From Shewanella waksmanii ATCC BAA-643 (GTDB lineage: Bacteria; Pseudomonadota; Gammaproteobacteria; Enterobacterales; Shewanellaceae), in contig NZ_JAEH01000008.1 of the NCBI RefSeq assembly GCF_000518805.1, forward strand, positions 88,901 through 152,900: a DNA stretch of 64,000 nucleotides. Reading direction: 5' to 3'. Position numbers and translations under genes: made by a program. This document shows positions 53,227 through 63,687 of the stretch, one piece after another. The stretch's first letter is position 1; each line of letters starts with the position of its first letter. Under the pieces are notes generated by a model, which searched no databases, had not been told where the DNA came from, and was given only the letters and a program-made list of their open reading frames with translations.

Positions 53227-53255
53227 AAATGCCTGCTAATTAGCAGGCATTTTTT
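53227..53255. terminator. bidirectional terminator between cysS and folD
   Basis: AATGCCTGCTAATTAGCAGGCATT is an almost continuous palindrome followed by T residues on the plus strand and preceded by A residues, serving both convergent genes. Confidence 0.9.
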
Positions 53256-53281
53256 ATGGCGACTACATTATGCATTGCACG

Positions 53282-54136
53282 TTAGTCGTGATATTGCTCC
53301 GCCGCATATAAGGTGTTTTCAAGTAGGCTGGCAATTGTCATCGGCCCAACACCACCTGGAACAGGTGTAATGTGACTGGCGTTTTGCGCTGCAACATCAT
53401 ATTGCACATCGCCAACTAACTTACCGTCTTCTAAACGGTTAATGCCCACATCGATAACGATGGCACCGGGTTTTATCCATTCGCCAGGAATGAAGCCGGG
53501 TTTACCGACAGCCACAACCACTAAATCAGCTTGGCGAACCTTTTGCTCAAGGTTTTTGGTAAAACGATGGCAAGTGGTTGTCGTGCAACCTGCAAGTAAT
53601 AGCTCTAGAGTCATTGGGCGGCCAACAATATTGGACGCGCCAACCACTACAGCATCTAGGCCATAAGTATCCACGCCGGTCGATTTAATTAGCGTAATAA
53701 TGCCCATTGGTGTACATGAGCGTAATACCGGAATACGTTGTGCAAGACGACCAACATTGTAGGGATGGAACCCATCAACATCTTTGTCTGGACGAATACG
53801 CTCAATGACTTTTGACTCTTCAATATGCGCTGGCAGTGGTAGTTGCACCAAAATGCCGTCGATAGCGTTATCTTCGTTGCACTTATCAATTAAGGCTAAT
53901 AGGTCTGCTTCAGTGGTATCACTGGGTAGATCAAATGATTGAGAAAGAAAACCCACTTCTTCGCAGGCACGTCTTTTGCTACCGACATAAACTTGTGAAG
54001 CCGGATCAGCTCCGACAAGAATTACGGCTAAACCGGGGACGCGTTGTCCTGCCTCTTTGCGGGCAGTGACTTTCTCAGTTAGCTGTTTTCGAATGGATTG
54101 GGCTATTGCTTTTCCATCGATAATTTGGGCTGTCAT
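53282..54136 (-). CDS. folD: FolD, methylene-THF dehydrogenase / methenyl-THF cyclohydrolase
   Basis: The 284-residue bifunctional enzyme interconverts methylene- and formyl-tetrahydrofolate with [17 protein letters not shown] holds the active-site Tyr and Lys (about 51 and 54-55), QLPLPAH the substrate loop, and [12 protein letters not shown] (about 165-176) the nucleotide-binding loop; [12 protein letters not shown] is the C-terminal signature (here [13 protein letters not shown]). It is transcribed away from the tRNA cluster. Confidence 0.97.
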   Translation of the reverse strand: MTAQIIDGKAIAQSIRKQLTEKVTARKEAGQRVPGLAVILVGADPASQVYVGSKRRACEEVGFLSQSFDLPSDTTEADLLALIDKCNEDNAIDGILVQLPLPAHIEESKVIERIRPDKDVDGFHPYNVGRLAQRIPVLRSCTPMGIITLIKSTGVDTYGLDAVVVGASNIVGRPMTLELLLAGCTTTTCHRFTKNLEQKVRQADLVVVAVGKPGFIPGEWIKPGAIVIDVGINRLEDGKLVGDVQYDVAAQNASHITPVPGGVGPMTIASLLENTLYAAEQYHD

Positions 54137-54478
54137 GGGGGTAGGCTATCCTTTATCTGGCGCGATAATAAAAACGGCGCTATTTTAACAGGGCGCATAG
54201 CAACTGTCATTTAATTACCTGTGCAACAAACCGTTTTCATATGCGGATAATCAATTTTGCGACCGACTGCAATATAGATGGTGATAAAGGCGAACATATT
54301 TGGGCCATGTTGGCTAATATAAGTGTGGCTCGGTGATTACAGCGCAATTATATTGCGATTAGTCGGTAAATTGAGCAAGCGAGTCAGCTTTATCAAAAAA
54401 GTCATTGACGGGTTTTATGTGAGGGGATAAGATGCGCTCCGTTCTCAACGATGGTAGCATCGTTACAGTAGAATGACT
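54137..54478. other. intergenic region upstream of the tRNA cluster
   Basis: No gene visible. The folD promoter and the promoter of the tRNA operon (A/T-rich segment near 54385-54430, followed by GC-rich GATGCGCTCC just before the first tRNA) must be here. Confidence 0.5.
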
Positions 54479-54555
<77 letters not shown>

Positions 54556-54601
54556 CTCATTTTTAGATAGTGATTTTATATCGGTATCGAAACACAAAAT
54601 T

Positions 54602-54678
<77 letters not shown>

Positions 54679-54741
54679 AATTTTAAGATAATGCAACGCG
54701 TTATCTCGCCCAGTTAGGATATGAACTTAGTTCATAACGAA

Positions 54742-54818
54742 GCGCCCGTAGCTCAGTTGGATAGAGCATCCGCCTTCTAAGCGGATGGCCGCAGGTTCGA
54801 ATCCTGCCGGGCGTACCA
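54742..54818 (+). tRNA. tRNA-Arg (anticodon TCT)
   Basis: A 77-base cloverleaf with encoded CCA. The acceptor GCGCCCG pairs with CGGGCGT (one wobble end), and the anticodon loop CTTCTAA carries TCT, reading AGA/AGG. Confidence 0.95.
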
Positions 54819-54825
54819 TATCAGT

Positions 54826-54902
54826 GGTGATTGTAGCTCAGTTGGTAGAGCCCCGGATTGTGATTCCGGTTGTCGTGGGTTCAAGTCCCATCAGTCACCC
54901 CA
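54826..54902 (+). tRNA. tRNA-His (anticodon GTG)
   Basis: The extra G(-1) at 54826 pairs with C73, the histidine identity element. The acceptor GTGATTG pairs with CAGTCAC, the anticodon loop TTGTGAT carries GTG at 54860-54862, and CCA is encoded. Confidence 0.95.
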
Positions 54903-54919
54903 CTTCTTTTGAAGAAAAT

Positions 54920-54948
54920 AAAAAAAGCGACCTCTGGTCGCTTTTTTT
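54920..54948 (+). terminator. terminator of the tRNA operon
   Basis: AAAGCGACC-TCT-GGTCGCTTTTTTT, 17 bases after tRNA-His. Confidence 0.92.
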
Positions 54949-55156
54949 ACGCCTGTTATTGGCCATTTGAGGTCGACTCCATCAAAAAGCATCGCTATAA
55001 TGTCGCGTCTTGATAAATTACAACACAGAGCGATGACTGCCAAAATTCAGTATTGATAGGCATTCTAGTCGATTTTTAAGATCAAGAAACGAATACCTGA
55101 GTAGTTGATGATTCGACTATTCCTAAAGGACGTTTGACATATTTCGAGGTAAAACA

Positions 55157-56461
55157 ATGCAAGTTTCTGTTGAAACAACCCAAGGTCTAGAGCGCCGTCT
55201 GACCATTTCTGTTCCTGCTGAGCAGATTGAAAAAGCTGTAAGCGATAGTCTTAAAAACGAAGCAAAGCGTGCGCGTCTTCCTGGTTTCCGTCCAGGCAAG
55301 GTACCTGTTAGCGTTATCAACAAGCGTTATGGCAAGGCAATTCGTCAAGACATCACTGGTGAAGTGATGCAGCGTAATTTCGTTGAAGCAATCATTGCTG
55401 AAAAACTAAACCCAGCTGGTACACCAACTTTCGCACCAGGCGAAACTGAAGGCGAAGACTTTAAGTTTGTAGCGACTTTTGAAATCTACCCAGAAGTAGA
55501 ACTAAGTGGCCTAGACACTATTGAAGTTGAGCAACCAACTGCTGAAGTGACTGAAGCTGACGTTGATGCGATGATCGAAACATTGCGTAAGCAACATGCA
55601 ACGTTTGAAGCTGTTGAGCGCGAAGCTGCAGAAGGCGACAAAGCAAAAATCAACTTCGTTGGTTCTGTAGACGGTGAAGAGTTTGAAGGCGGCAAAGCTG
55701 ATGACTTCGAACTTGAGCTAGGTAGCGGTCGTATGATCCCAGGTTTCGAATCTGGTGTTGAAGGCCACAAAGCAGGTGAAGAGTTCGAAATCGACGTAAC
55801 TTTCCCTGAAGATTACCATGCAGAAAACCTAAAAGGTAAAGCGGCTAAGTTCGTTATTACCCTAAACGAAGTTCAAGCTGCTAACCTACCAGAAGTTAAC
55901 GATGAGTTTGCTTCTCTATTTGGTGTGACTGAAGGCGGCCTAGAGGCGCTTAAAGCTGAGATCCGTAAGAACATGGGTCGTGAACTAGAGCAAGCACTAA
56001 AAGCAAACGTGAAAGAGCAAGTACTAAATGGTCTACTTGCTAACAACGAAATTGAATTACCAAAATCATTGATTGATGGTGAAGTGAACGTGCTTCGTCA
56101 GCAAGCTATGCAACGTTTTGGTGACCAAGCTGCTAACATGCCTGAGCTACCAGCTGACCTGTTCACTGAGCAAGCAGAGCGTCGCGTTAAAGTCGGTCTA
56201 CTTCTTGGCGAAGTCATCAAGACTAACGAGCTAAAAGCTGAAGATGAGCGTGTTCAAGCATTGATCGCTTCTATGGCTTCTGCTTACGAAGATCCAAGTG
56301 AAGTTGTTGAGTATTACAACAACAACCAAGAGCTAATGCAGAACATGCGTAACGTAGCGCTTGAAGAGCAAGCTGTAGAAGAAATCCTAAAATCTGCTAA
56401 ATTGACCGAAAAAGAAGTCAATTTCGAAGAATTTATGAACAAGGCTACCGCTAGCGCGTAA
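55157..56461 (+). CDS. tig: trigger factor (ribosome-associated chaperone)
   Basis: The 434-residue chaperone binds the ribosome through the GFRPGKVP loop (about residues 43-50) and nascent chains through its C-terminal arms. A FKBP-type isomerase domain is in the middle (about 150-245, with [16 protein letters not shown] and MIPGFE). It heads the usual tig-clpP-clpX-lon-hupB-ppiD arrangement. Confidence 0.97.
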   Translation: MQVSVETTQGLERRLTISVPAEQIEKAVSDSLKNEAKRARLPGFRPGKVPVSVINKRYGKAIRQDITGEVMQRNFVEAIIAEKLNPAGTPTFAPGETEGEDFKFVATFEIYPEVELSGLDTIEVEQPTAEVTEADVDAMIETLRKQHATFEAVEREAAEGDKAKINFVGSVDGEEFEGGKADDFELELGSGRMIPGFESGVEGHKAGEEFEIDVTFPEDYHAENLKGKAAKFVITLNEVQAANLPEVNDEFASLFGVTEGGLEALKAEIRKNMGRELEQALKANVKEQVLNGLLANNEIELPKSLIDGEVNVLRQQAMQRFGDQAANMPELPADLFTEQAERRVKVGLLLGEVIKTNELKAEDERVQALIASMASAYEDPSEVVEYYNNNQELMQNMRNVALEEQAVEEILKSAKLTEKEVNFEEFMNKATASA

Positions 56462-56499
56462 GCTTCGCTTGGCTTAAATGGCAGTTAGCCATTTATAAT

Positions 56500-56534
56500 G
56501 GCTCGTATGAGGTTCCTCATGCGAGCCGTTTTTA
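56500..56534 (+). terminator. terminator between tig and clpP
   Basis: GGCTCG at 56500-56505 pairs with CGAGCC at 56522-56527 with an inner ATGAGG/CCTCAT stem, followed by GTTTTTATTT. clpP probably has its own promoter or relies on read-through. Confidence 0.75.
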
Positions 56535-56550
56535 TTTAGGGAAGTCAATA

Positions 56551-57162
56551 ATGCAAAATGCACCAGAGTCAGTACTAAATGCACTTGTTCCTATGGTTGT
56601 TGAACAAACAGCTAAAGGTGAACGTTCATATGATATTTATTCACGACTATTAAAAGAGCGCGTTATCTTTTTAGTTGGTCAAGTTGAAGAGCATATGGCG
56701 AACCTTATTGTCGCTCAGTTACTGTTTTTGGAATCAGAGAGCCCAGATAAAGATATTTATTTATATATCAACTCGCCAGGCGGCTCTGTGACAGCAGGTA
56801 TGGCAATTTACGACACCATGCAGTTTATTAAACCCAATGTCAGCACAGTGTGCATTGGTCAAGCGGCAAGTATGGGCGCATTCTTATTAGCGGGTGGTGC
56901 AGAGGGCAAGCGTCATTGCTTACCTAACTCTCGAGTGATGATTCACCAACCGCTAGGTGGTTTCCAAGGACAGGCATCGGATATTGCTATCCATGCACAA
57001 GAAATCTTGGGCATTAAGAACAAGCTTAATAAAATGCTTGCTGAACATACAGGCCAACCTCTAGAAGTGATTGAGCGCGATACCGACCGCGATAACTTTA
57101 TGAGTGCTGATGAAGCGGCTGAATATGGTCTTGTTGACTCTGTATTGAGCAAACGAGGCTGA
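56551..57162 (+). CDS. clpP: ClpP, ATP-dependent protease proteolytic subunit
   Basis: The 203-residue serine peptidase assembles into a 14-subunit barrel with ClpX or ClpA. The catalytic Ser107 (GQAASMGA) and His132 (MIHQPLGG) are present, with Asp expected near residue 181. It shares a transcript with clpX, 85 bases downstream. Confidence 0.97.
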   Translation: MQNAPESVLNALVPMVVEQTAKGERSYDIYSRLLKERVIFLVGQVEEHMANLIVAQLLFLESESPDKDIYLYINSPGGSVTAGMAIYDTMQFIKPNVSTVCIGQAASMGAFLLAGGAEGKRHCLPNSRVMIHQPLGGFQGQASDIAIHAQEILGIKNKLNKMLAEHTGQPLEVIERDTDRDNFMSADEAAEYGLVDSVLSKRG

Positions 57163-57247
57163 TATTTGTTTATAGCTGGGCTATGATTCAGTAATAAGCA
57201 ATAGAAATGATTTAAGCAGTTTCGGTGACTGCGCAAGAGGTAGTGTA

Positions 57248-58525
57248 ATGGGTGACAACAAAAGTACGGGTGATGGTGGGAAGCTGCTGTATTGCTCTTT
57301 TTGTGGAAAGAGTCAACACGAAGTAAGAAAGCTGATTGCTGGTCCTTCAGTGTACGTTTGTGATGAATGTGTCGAATTGTGTAACGATATCATTAGGGAA
57401 GAGATTAAAGAGATCTCACCTAAGCAAGAGCAAGATAAGTTACCAACACCACACGAGCTAAGAGCGCACCTAGATGATTACGTCATAGGTCAAGAGAAAG
57501 CCAAGAAGGTGTTATCGGTTGCAGTGTACAATCACTACAAGCGATTAAAGAATGCCTCACCTAAAGACGGGGTAGAACTCGGTAAAAGTAATATTTTGCT
57601 GATTGGTCCAACGGGTAGTGGTAAAACGCTGCTTGCTGAAACGCTAGCCCGGTTCTTGAATGTTCCCTTTACTATGGCTGATGCGACAACGCTAACCGAA
57701 GCAGGCTATGTGGGTGAAGATGTAGAGAACATCATTCAAAAGCTGCTACAAAAATGCGACTACGATGTCGAGAAAGCGCAGCGTGGTATCGTCTATATCG
57801 ATGAGATTGATAAAATCAGCCGTAAGTCTGATAATCCTTCGATCACTCGCGATGTTTCCGGTGAAGGTGTTCAACAAGCACTGCTTAAGCTTATTGAAGG
57901 CACAGTGGCTGCAGTACCACCACAGGGTGGCCGTAAGCATCCACAGCAAGAGTTTTTACAGGTTGATACCTCTAAGATACTTTTCGTGTGTGGCGGCGCA
58001 TTTGCGGGCTTAGAGAAAGTGATTGAACAACGCTCTCATGTCGGTACCGGTATCGGATTTGGTGCCGAAGTGAAAGGCGAAGATGACAAGGCGACCATTT
58101 CAGATACCTTGCTACAGGTTGAACCTGAAGATTTGGTTAAGTATGGATTGATCCCAGAGTTTATTGGCCGTCTACCTGTATTAGCCACCTTAGCAGAACT
58201 TGATGCCGATGCATTAATTCAAATTTTGTCTCAACCTAAAAATGCACTGACTAAACAGTTTGCGGCGTTGTTTGAGATGGAAGACGTTGAACTAGAGTTT
58301 AGAGAAGATGCGCTTAAAGCGATTGCTCAAAAAGCCATGACCCGTAAAACAGGTGCACGTGGTTTACGTTCAATTGTTGAGGGTATCTTGCTCGATATCA
58401 TGTATGACCTACCGTCAACGGATAACGTGGCCAAAGTGGTTATCGATGAGTCCGTGGTTAACGGTGAGTCATCGCCAATACTGATCTACGAAACAAACGA
58501 TAATCAAGCTGCTGGCGCTGAGTAA
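57248..58525 (+). CDS. clpX: ClpX, AAA+ unfoldase of ClpXP
   Basis: The 425-residue unfoldase has an N-terminal zinc-binding domain (CSFC and CDEC pairs, about 15-45) that binds adaptors, Walker A GPTGSGKT (about 120), Walker B IVYIDEID, and a C-terminal sensor-2 TGARGLR. It feeds ssrA-tagged and other substrates to ClpP. Confidence 0.97.
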   Translation: MGDNKSTGDGGKLLYCSFCGKSQHEVRKLIAGPSVYVCDECVELCNDIIREEIKEISPKQEQDKLPTPHELRAHLDDYVIGQEKAKKVLSVAVYNHYKRLKNASPKDGVELGKSNILLIGPTGSGKTLLAETLARFLNVPFTMADATTLTEAGYVGEDVENIIQKLLQKCDYDVEKAQRGIVYIDEIDKISRKSDNPSITRDVSGEGVQQALLKLIEGTVAAVPPQGGRKHPQQEFLQVDTSKILFVCGGAFAGLEKVIEQRSHVGTGIGFGAEVKGEDDKATISDTLLQVEPEDLVKYGLIPEFIGRLPVLATLAELDADALIQILSQPKNALTKQFAALFEMEDVELEFREDALKAIAQKAMTRKTGARGLRSIVEGILLDIMYDLPSTDNVAKVVIDESVVNGESSPILIYETNDNQAAGAE

Positions 58526-58553
58526 ACTTTCGCCAATTGATTAGCAGATAGAT

Positions 58554-58581
58554 AAAAAGGAGTCCTAGTGACTCCTTTTTT
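58554..58581 (+). terminator. terminator after clpX
   Basis: AAAAGGAGT-CCTAGTG-ACTCCTTTTTT; ends the clpPX transcript before lon. Confidence 0.88.
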
Positions 58582-58590
58582 CATTTTTAC

Positions 58591-58619
58591 CATTGAAACA
58601 GCGTAAATCATCCCAATAT
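58591..58619 (+). promoter_or_regulatory. sigma-32 (heat shock) type promoter of lon
   Basis: A -35 element CATTGAAA is followed after exactly 13 bases by CCCAATAT, close to the CTTGAAA-N13-CCCCATNT consensus. It lies 35 bases before the lon ATG and just after the clpX terminator. Confidence 0.65.
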
Positions 58620-58653
58620 ACTTCTAAGTATTGTTATCAAACGGAATCGAGCT

Positions 58654-61011
58654 ATGACCTTAGAGCGTGAAGCGCGAATCGAACTCCCCGTACTACCACT
58701 GAGAGATGTGGTGGTTTATCCCCATATGGTTATTCCGTTATTTGTTGGACGGGAAAAATCTATCCGTTGTTTAGAAACGGCAATGGAGCAAGATAAGCAA
58801 ATTATTTTAGTGGCTCAACGTGATGCAGATTTAGATGAGCCCACCAGTGACGATATTTTCGAAGTCGGCACTGTCGCATCGATTTTACAACTGCTTAAGT
58901 TACCCGACGGTACCGTTAAGGTATTGGTAGAAGGCGGCCAGCGTGCGCGCATTGAAAAGTATACTCAAGAAGAAGAGTTCTTTGTTGCTACGGCGCAGTA
59001 TCTTGAATCTGCGCAAATGGCTGACAAAGAAGAAGAGGTCCTTGTTCGCTCAGCCGTGGGTCAGTTTGAAGGTTACATAAAGCTCAATAAGAAAATTCCA
59101 CCAGAAGTTCTCACGTCACTCTCAGGTATCGATGAAGCTGCACGCTTAGCTGACACCATGGCTGCGCATATGCCACTGAAACTTGACGACAAGCAGTCAG
59201 TGCTAGAGATGGTTGATGTTGCCGAGCGCCTTGAGTATTTGATGGCGATGATGGAAGCTGAAATCGATCTGTTGCAAGTTGAGAAACGTATCCGTTCTCG
59301 CGTTAAGAAGCAGATGGAAAAGAGTCAGCGTGAGTATTATCTCAACGAACAGATGAAAGCGATTCAAAAAGAGCTGGGAGACATTGACGAGTCCCATGAT
59401 GAATTTGAGTCGTTAGCGAAAAAAATTGCCGAAGCTGGCATGCCTGAAGAGGCACAAGAGAAAGCCACTTCTGAGCTCAATAAGCTGAAAATGATGTCAC
59501 CAATGTCGGCAGAGGCTACCGTTGTACGTAGCTATGTTGATTGGATGATCTCAGTCCCTTGGCGCCAACGTTCAAAGATTAAACGTGATTTGAGCAAAGC
59601 AGAAGACGTGCTAGATACAGACCACTTTGGACTTGAGAAAGTCAAAGAGCGTATTTTGGAATATCTTGCAGTTCAAAGCCGAGTCAAACAACTTAAAGGG
59701 CCGATTTTGTGCCTAGTTGGCCCGCCAGGCGTTGGTAAAACCTCGCTAGGTCAGTCAATAGCTAAAGCGACCGGCCGTAAGTATGTGCGTGTAGCGTTAG
59801 GCGGCGTCAGAGATGAGGCGGAAATCCGTGGTCATAGAAGAACCTACATTGGCTCTATGCCAGGTAAAGTGATTCAAAAGATGTCTAAGGTTGGGGTGAA
59901 GAACCCGCTATTCTTACTCGATGAAATCGATAAGATGAGCTCGGACATGCGCGGCGATCCATCGTCTGCCTTACTCGAAGTGCTTGACCCAGAACAGAAC
60001 TCGGCTTTCAGTGATCACTATCTAGAAGTGGATTACGATTTGTCCGATGTTATGTTTGTCGCAACATCGAACTCAATGAATATCCCAGGTCCGCTGCTTG
60101 ACCGTATGGAGGTGATTCGTCTTTCTGGCTATACCGAAGACGAAAAGCTCAATATTGCTAAGCAACACTTGTTGCCAAAGCAGGTTAAGCGCAATGGCCT
60201 TAAAGCCAGTGAAGTGACCGTAGACGATAGTGCTATTGTGGGTATTATTCGCTACTACACCCGTGAAGCTGGTGTACGTGCACTTGAGCGTGAGTTATCC
60301 AAAATTTGCCGTAAAGTTGTTAAGCAAATCTTGTTAGACAAGCAGTTAAAGCATATTGAAGTCAATGCTGACAACCTGAAGTCTTTCCTTGGTGTTCAAC
60401 GTTTTGACTACGGTAAAGCGGAGTCGAATAACCAGATTGGTCAAGTGACTGGGCTTGCTTATACTGAAGTGGGCGGCGATTTGCTCACCATTGAGGCGAC
60501 CTCAGTACCGGGTAAAGGCAAGTTAGCTTATACCGGCTCGCTTGGTGATGTGATGCAAGAGTCAATTCAGGCGGCAATGACAGTGGTTCGGGCTCGTGCC
60601 GAACAGCTCGGCATTAACCCTGATTTTTATGAAAAACGCGATATCCATGTACACGTACCGGAAGGCGCGACACCAAAAGACGGTCCATCAGCGGGTGCCG
60701 CAATGTGCACAGCCTTGGTATCTAGCTTAACGGGTAATCCTGTACGCGCTGATGTGGCGATGACAGGTGAAATTACCCTACGTGGTGAGGTCTTGCCAAT
60801 TGGTGGGTTGAAAGAAAAATTGTTGGCAGCGCATCGCGGTGGCACCAAGTTGGTGCTGATTCCCAAGGAAAATGAGCGAGATTTGGAAGAAATTCCAGCA
60901 AACGTGATTGCCGATCTCGAAATTCGCCCAGTGAAATGGGTTGACGAAGTACTGGAATTGGCGCTTGAGCGACCAATCGAAGGCTTTGAAGTGGTTAAAA
61001 ATTTGGGCTAA
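58654..61011 (+). CDS. lon: Lon, ATP-dependent protease
   Basis: The 785-residue protease degrades misfolded and regulatory proteins in the cytoplasm. It has the N-terminal substrate-binding domain, Walker [11 protein letters not shown] (about 352-361), and the C-terminal Ser-Lys protease domain with the [10 protein letters not shown] motif (catalytic Ser near 675) and the Lys in [10 protein letters not shown] (near 718). Length is standard. A heat-shock promoter lies upstream. Confidence 0.97.
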   Translation: MTLEREARIELPVLPLRDVVVYPHMVIPLFVGREKSIRCLETAMEQDKQIILVAQRDADLDEPTSDDIFEVGTVASILQLLKLPDGTVKVLVEGGQRARIEKYTQEEEFFVATAQYLESAQMADKEEEVLVRSAVGQFEGYIKLNKKIPPEVLTSLSGIDEAARLADTMAAHMPLKLDDKQSVLEMVDVAERLEYLMAMMEAEIDLLQVEKRIRSRVKKQMEKSQREYYLNEQMKAIQKELGDIDESHDEFESLAKKIAEAGMPEEAQEKATSELNKLKMMSPMSAEATVVRSYVDWMISVPWRQRSKIKRDLSKAEDVLDTDHFGLEKVKERILEYLAVQSRVKQLKGPILCLVGPPGVGKTSLGQSIAKATGRKYVRVALGGVRDEAEIRGHRRTYIGSMPGKVIQKMSKVGVKNPLFLLDEIDKMSSDMRGDPSSALLEVLDPEQNSAFSDHYLEVDYDLSDVMFVATSNSMNIPGPLLDRMEVIRLSGYTEDEKLNIAKQHLLPKQVKRNGLKASEVTVDDSAIVGIIRYYTREAGVRALERELSKICRKVVKQILLDKQLKHIEVNADNLKSFLGVQRFDYGKAESNNQIGQVTGLAYTEVGGDLLTIEATSVPGKGKLAYTGSLGDVMQESIQAAMTVVRARAEQLGINPDFYEKRDIHVHVPEGATPKDGPSAGAAMCTALVSSLTGNPVRADVAMTGEITLRGEVLPIGGLKEKLLAAHRGGTKLVLIPKENERDLEEIPANVIADLEIRPVKWVDEVLELALERPIEGFEVVKNLG

Positions 61012-61271
61012 CGCAAGAAATTACAGTATTGCCTTAAAAAAAATGCAAAAAGGGGCTTTTTCTAGCCGCTAGCTGTGGTAGCCTAGGTCTGTGGAGAGTT
61101 TCAACGCTACAGCCCTTGAGGCTACTGGTTTTGAGGCAAATCCAATTTTATTTCTTAGGTTTTCCTATTTGGCTTGAACTTTGTTTTCAAGCTTGTTATA
61201 AAAAGCCTCCGCAGACCGCTCTAGAGAAGGATTTGGTTGCGGCGCAAAAAAATTACATTCAAGGGGATGAC

Positions 61272-61544
61272 ATGAACAAATCTGAACTAATCGAGAAAAT
61301 CGCTTCTGGTGCTGACATTTCTAAAGCGGCTGCTGGCCGTGCACTAGACTCTTTCATTGATGCTGTAACTAACGGCCTAAAAGATGGCGATAAGATTTCT
61401 CTTGTTGGTTTCGGTACTTTTGAAGTTCGTCAACGTGCAGAGCGTACTGGTCGCAACCCACAGACGGGTAAAGAGATCAAAATCGCAGCAGCGAACATTC
61501 CAGCTTTCAAAGCCGGTAAAGCGCTAAAAGACGCCGTAAACTAA
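61272..61544 (+). CDS. hupB: HU-beta DNA-binding protein
   Basis: The 90-residue histone-like protein has the usual start [19 protein letters not shown] and the DNA-binding arm [12 protein letters not shown]. The ATG at 61272 is preceded by AAGGGGATGAC. A longer reading frame from 61116 is not supported, because the added residues are not HU-like. It bends DNA nonspecifically and shapes the nucleoid. Confidence 0.97.
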   Translation: MNKSELIEKIASGADISKAAAGRALDSFIDAVTNGLKDGDKISLVGFGTFEVRQRAERTGRNPQTGKEIKIAAANIPAFKAGKALKDAVN

Positions 61545-61592
61545 GAATTAGTTTAAGGTGTAGCCTTTGTAAGGCTTACTCGTAAAGCATAC

Positions 61593-61617
61593 AAGCACTG
61601 TCTAGACAGTGCTTTTT
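61593..61617 (+). terminator. terminator of hupB
   Basis: AGCACTGTCTAGACAGTGCT is a near-continuous palindrome followed by TTTTA. Confidence 0.82.
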
Positions 61618-61703
61618 ACGAGTTATAGAGAAGAGAAGTTTGTTTCATTCTCATGATGTTAATCCAAATACGACCACATTTGGATTAGCAACAAAATTAC
61701 AAG

Positions 61704-61740
61704 AAGGCGCATTCAGTTATTGATGCGCCTTTTTATTTTT
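61704..61740 (+). terminator. second terminator hairpin upstream of ppiD
   Basis: AAGGCGCAT pairs with ATGCGCCTT across a 10-base loop and is followed by TTTATTTTTT, 25 bases before ppiD. ppiD translation would need a transcript starting inside or reading through it. Confidence 0.75.
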
Positions 61741-61764
61741 TAATCGCAACGAGCGAGATGTCAG

Positions 61765-63630
61765 ATGTTAGAAAAAATTCGCGAAGGCTCCCAAGGCGTA
61801 ATAGCCAAAAGTATTCTAGTTCTGGTAATACTTTCCTTTGCATTTACTGGTGTAAGTAGTTATTTAGGATCTTCAACAGAACAAGCCGCAGCGACGGTGA
61901 ATGGTGAAGAAATTGGCGTCAGTGCGTTAGAAAACGCCTATCAGAATGAGCGTGCACGCCTTGAGCAGCAATTGGGTGAAATGTACCAAGCATTAGCTGC
62001 AGACGAAACTTATCAAGCCAGTATTAAGCAAAGTGTGCTTGAGCGATTAGTTGGTGATAAATTGCTAGATCAAGCGGCGACGGAAATGGGTCTCACTGTT
62101 TCTGATGAGCAGATCCGTAACGCGATTATGCAAGAGCCAGCATTTCAAACAGACGGTGTATTTGATAATGACCGCTACCAACGCATCTTGATGCAGCTTG
62201 GCTATCAAGCGAGTACCTTCAGAGATATGATGCGTGTTGATATGACTCGCCGCCAGTTAGTGGCATCATTAGTTGGTTCAGAATTCGTATTACCGGGCGA
62301 AGCTAACTATATAGCTGAGCTACAAGGCCAAACCCGTGATATTCGTTATCACATCGTTGATGCAACGCCATTTATCGGTAATGTCAGTGTGGCTGACGAA
62401 GAAGTTAAAGCCTATTACGATGCTAACCAGTCTCAGTTTATCCAGCCTGAAACTATCAGTCTTGAGTATGTTGAGCTTAATGCCGCTGATATAGCTGCTG
62501 ATATCACAGTAAGTGAAGAAGATGCACAAGCTTATTATGATGAGAACCAGCGCCAATACCTGCAACCAGAAAAACGTCTAGCAGGACATATTTTGGTTAA
62601 TCTTGGTGACGATGATGATGCCGCCAAAGCAAAGGCTGAAGCGATTTATGCCAAGTTAACCGCGGGTGAAGGTTTTGCTGAGCTGGCAAAAACTGAATCT
62701 GAAGATACCTTTAGTGGTGAGCAAGGCGGTCAATTAGATTGGTTTGAGCAAGGTGTCATGGAGCCAGCGTTTGATGACGCACTTTTTGCCCTTGAGAAAG
62801 GCCAATACTCAGCTGTGGTTAAAACAAGTTTTGGTTACCACATTATTAAAGCGCTTGATATCCAACAAGGTAAAACCGCGCCATTTGCTGAAGTCAAAGA
62901 TAAAATCTTCGCTGATTTGAAAAACAAGCAAGCGATTGATAAGTTCTTTGGTTTACAACAAACACTTGCTGATGTCAGTTATGAAGTACCTGATACGCTA
63001 TCTGAGACAGCCGCTGAATTAGGTGTTCAGGTTAAGACCTCTCCGGTATTTACTCGCGATAATGCACCAGCGCCTTTAGATAGCCCTGATGTGATGAAAG
63101 AAGCGTTCTCATCAGCAGTATTGCTAGACGGCATGAACAGTGAAGTGATTGAAGTTGCGCCTAACCATGTTGTGGTTGTACGTATGAAGTCACATACCGC
63201 TGCTGGTACCGTTGAATACAGTAAAGTGCGTGATGGTATTGCTCAGCGCTTAAAGCAAGACAAAGCTAACGACAAAGCTCGTGAAGAAGCCCAGACGATG
63301 ATGACGGCAGTTAAAGCTGGTGACAGCAGTGTTGATTTACAAGCAAAGACTGCACTTACTCGTTTTGACTCAGACATCGACGGTGCGATTGTCAATAAAG
63401 CATTCCAGATTGCTCACCCACAAGGTGAGGCTATTGTAGACACGGTTGCGTTAGCGAATGGCTACGCGGTCGTGGTACTTGATGCCGTGCATGCAGCGCA
63501 AGATATTGACCAAGCATTAGTGGAATCAATGAAACAGCGTCTTGCTTCGCAGTTTAGTGAGAACGATTACCGCGCAGTAGTAGCAACGCTTAAAAGCAAA
63601 GGTAAAGTTGAATATCCGGTTGTTGAATAA
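61765..63630 (+). CDS. ppiD: PpiD, membrane-anchored periplasmic foldase
   Basis: The 621-residue protein has one N-terminal transmembrane anchor (about 15-33), a SurA-like chaperone region, and a parvulin domain (about 265-360, with AGHILVNLGDD and the SEDTFSGEQGGQLDWFEQGVMEP signature). It assists outer-membrane and secreted proteins leaving the Sec translocon. Its gene is the usual last member of the tig-to-ppiD run. Confidence 0.95.
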   Translation: MLEKIREGSQGVIAKSILVLVILSFAFTGVSSYLGSSTEQAAATVNGEEIGVSALENAYQNERARLEQQLGEMYQALAADETYQASIKQSVLERLVGDKLLDQAATEMGLTVSDEQIRNAIMQEPAFQTDGVFDNDRYQRILMQLGYQASTFRDMMRVDMTRRQLVASLVGSEFVLPGEANYIAELQGQTRDIRYHIVDATPFIGNVSVADEEVKAYYDANQSQFIQPETISLEYVELNAADIAADITVSEEDAQAYYDENQRQYLQPEKRLAGHILVNLGDDDDAAKAKAEAIYAKLTAGEGFAELAKTESEDTFSGEQGGQLDWFEQGVMEPAFDDALFALEKGQYSAVVKTSFGYHIIKALDIQQGKTAPFAEVKDKIFADLKNKQAIDKFFGLQQTLADVSYEVPDTLSETAAELGVQVKTSPVFTRDNAPAPLDSPDVMKEAFSSAVLLDGMNSEVIEVAPNHVVVVRMKSHTAAGTVEYSKVRDGIAQRLKQDKANDKAREEAQTMMTAVKAGDSSVDLQAKTALTRFDSDIDGAIVNKAFQIAHPQGEAIVDTVALANGYAVVVLDAVHAAQDIDQALVESMKQRLASQFSENDYRAVVATLKSKGKVEYPVVE

Positions 63631-63647
63631 CACCTTAGGGTTACATG

Positions 63648-63676
63648 AAAAAGGCCAGCATTAGCTGGCCTTTTTA
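63648..63676 (+). terminator. terminator of ppiD
   Basis: AAAAGGCCAGC-ATTA-GCTGGCCTTTTT. Confidence 0.9.
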
Positions 63677-63687
63677 TTTGCTGTTTT

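Noticed and set aside
56461..56550. Sigma-32 promoter upstream of clpP
   Set aside because: The best candidate (CTTGGCT ... CCATTTAT) has too many mismatches and overlaps the tig terminator.
61116..61271. N-terminal extension of hupB
   Set aside because: The added 52 residues are not HU-like, while the ATG at 61272 has a good ribosome site and gives the standard 90-residue protein.
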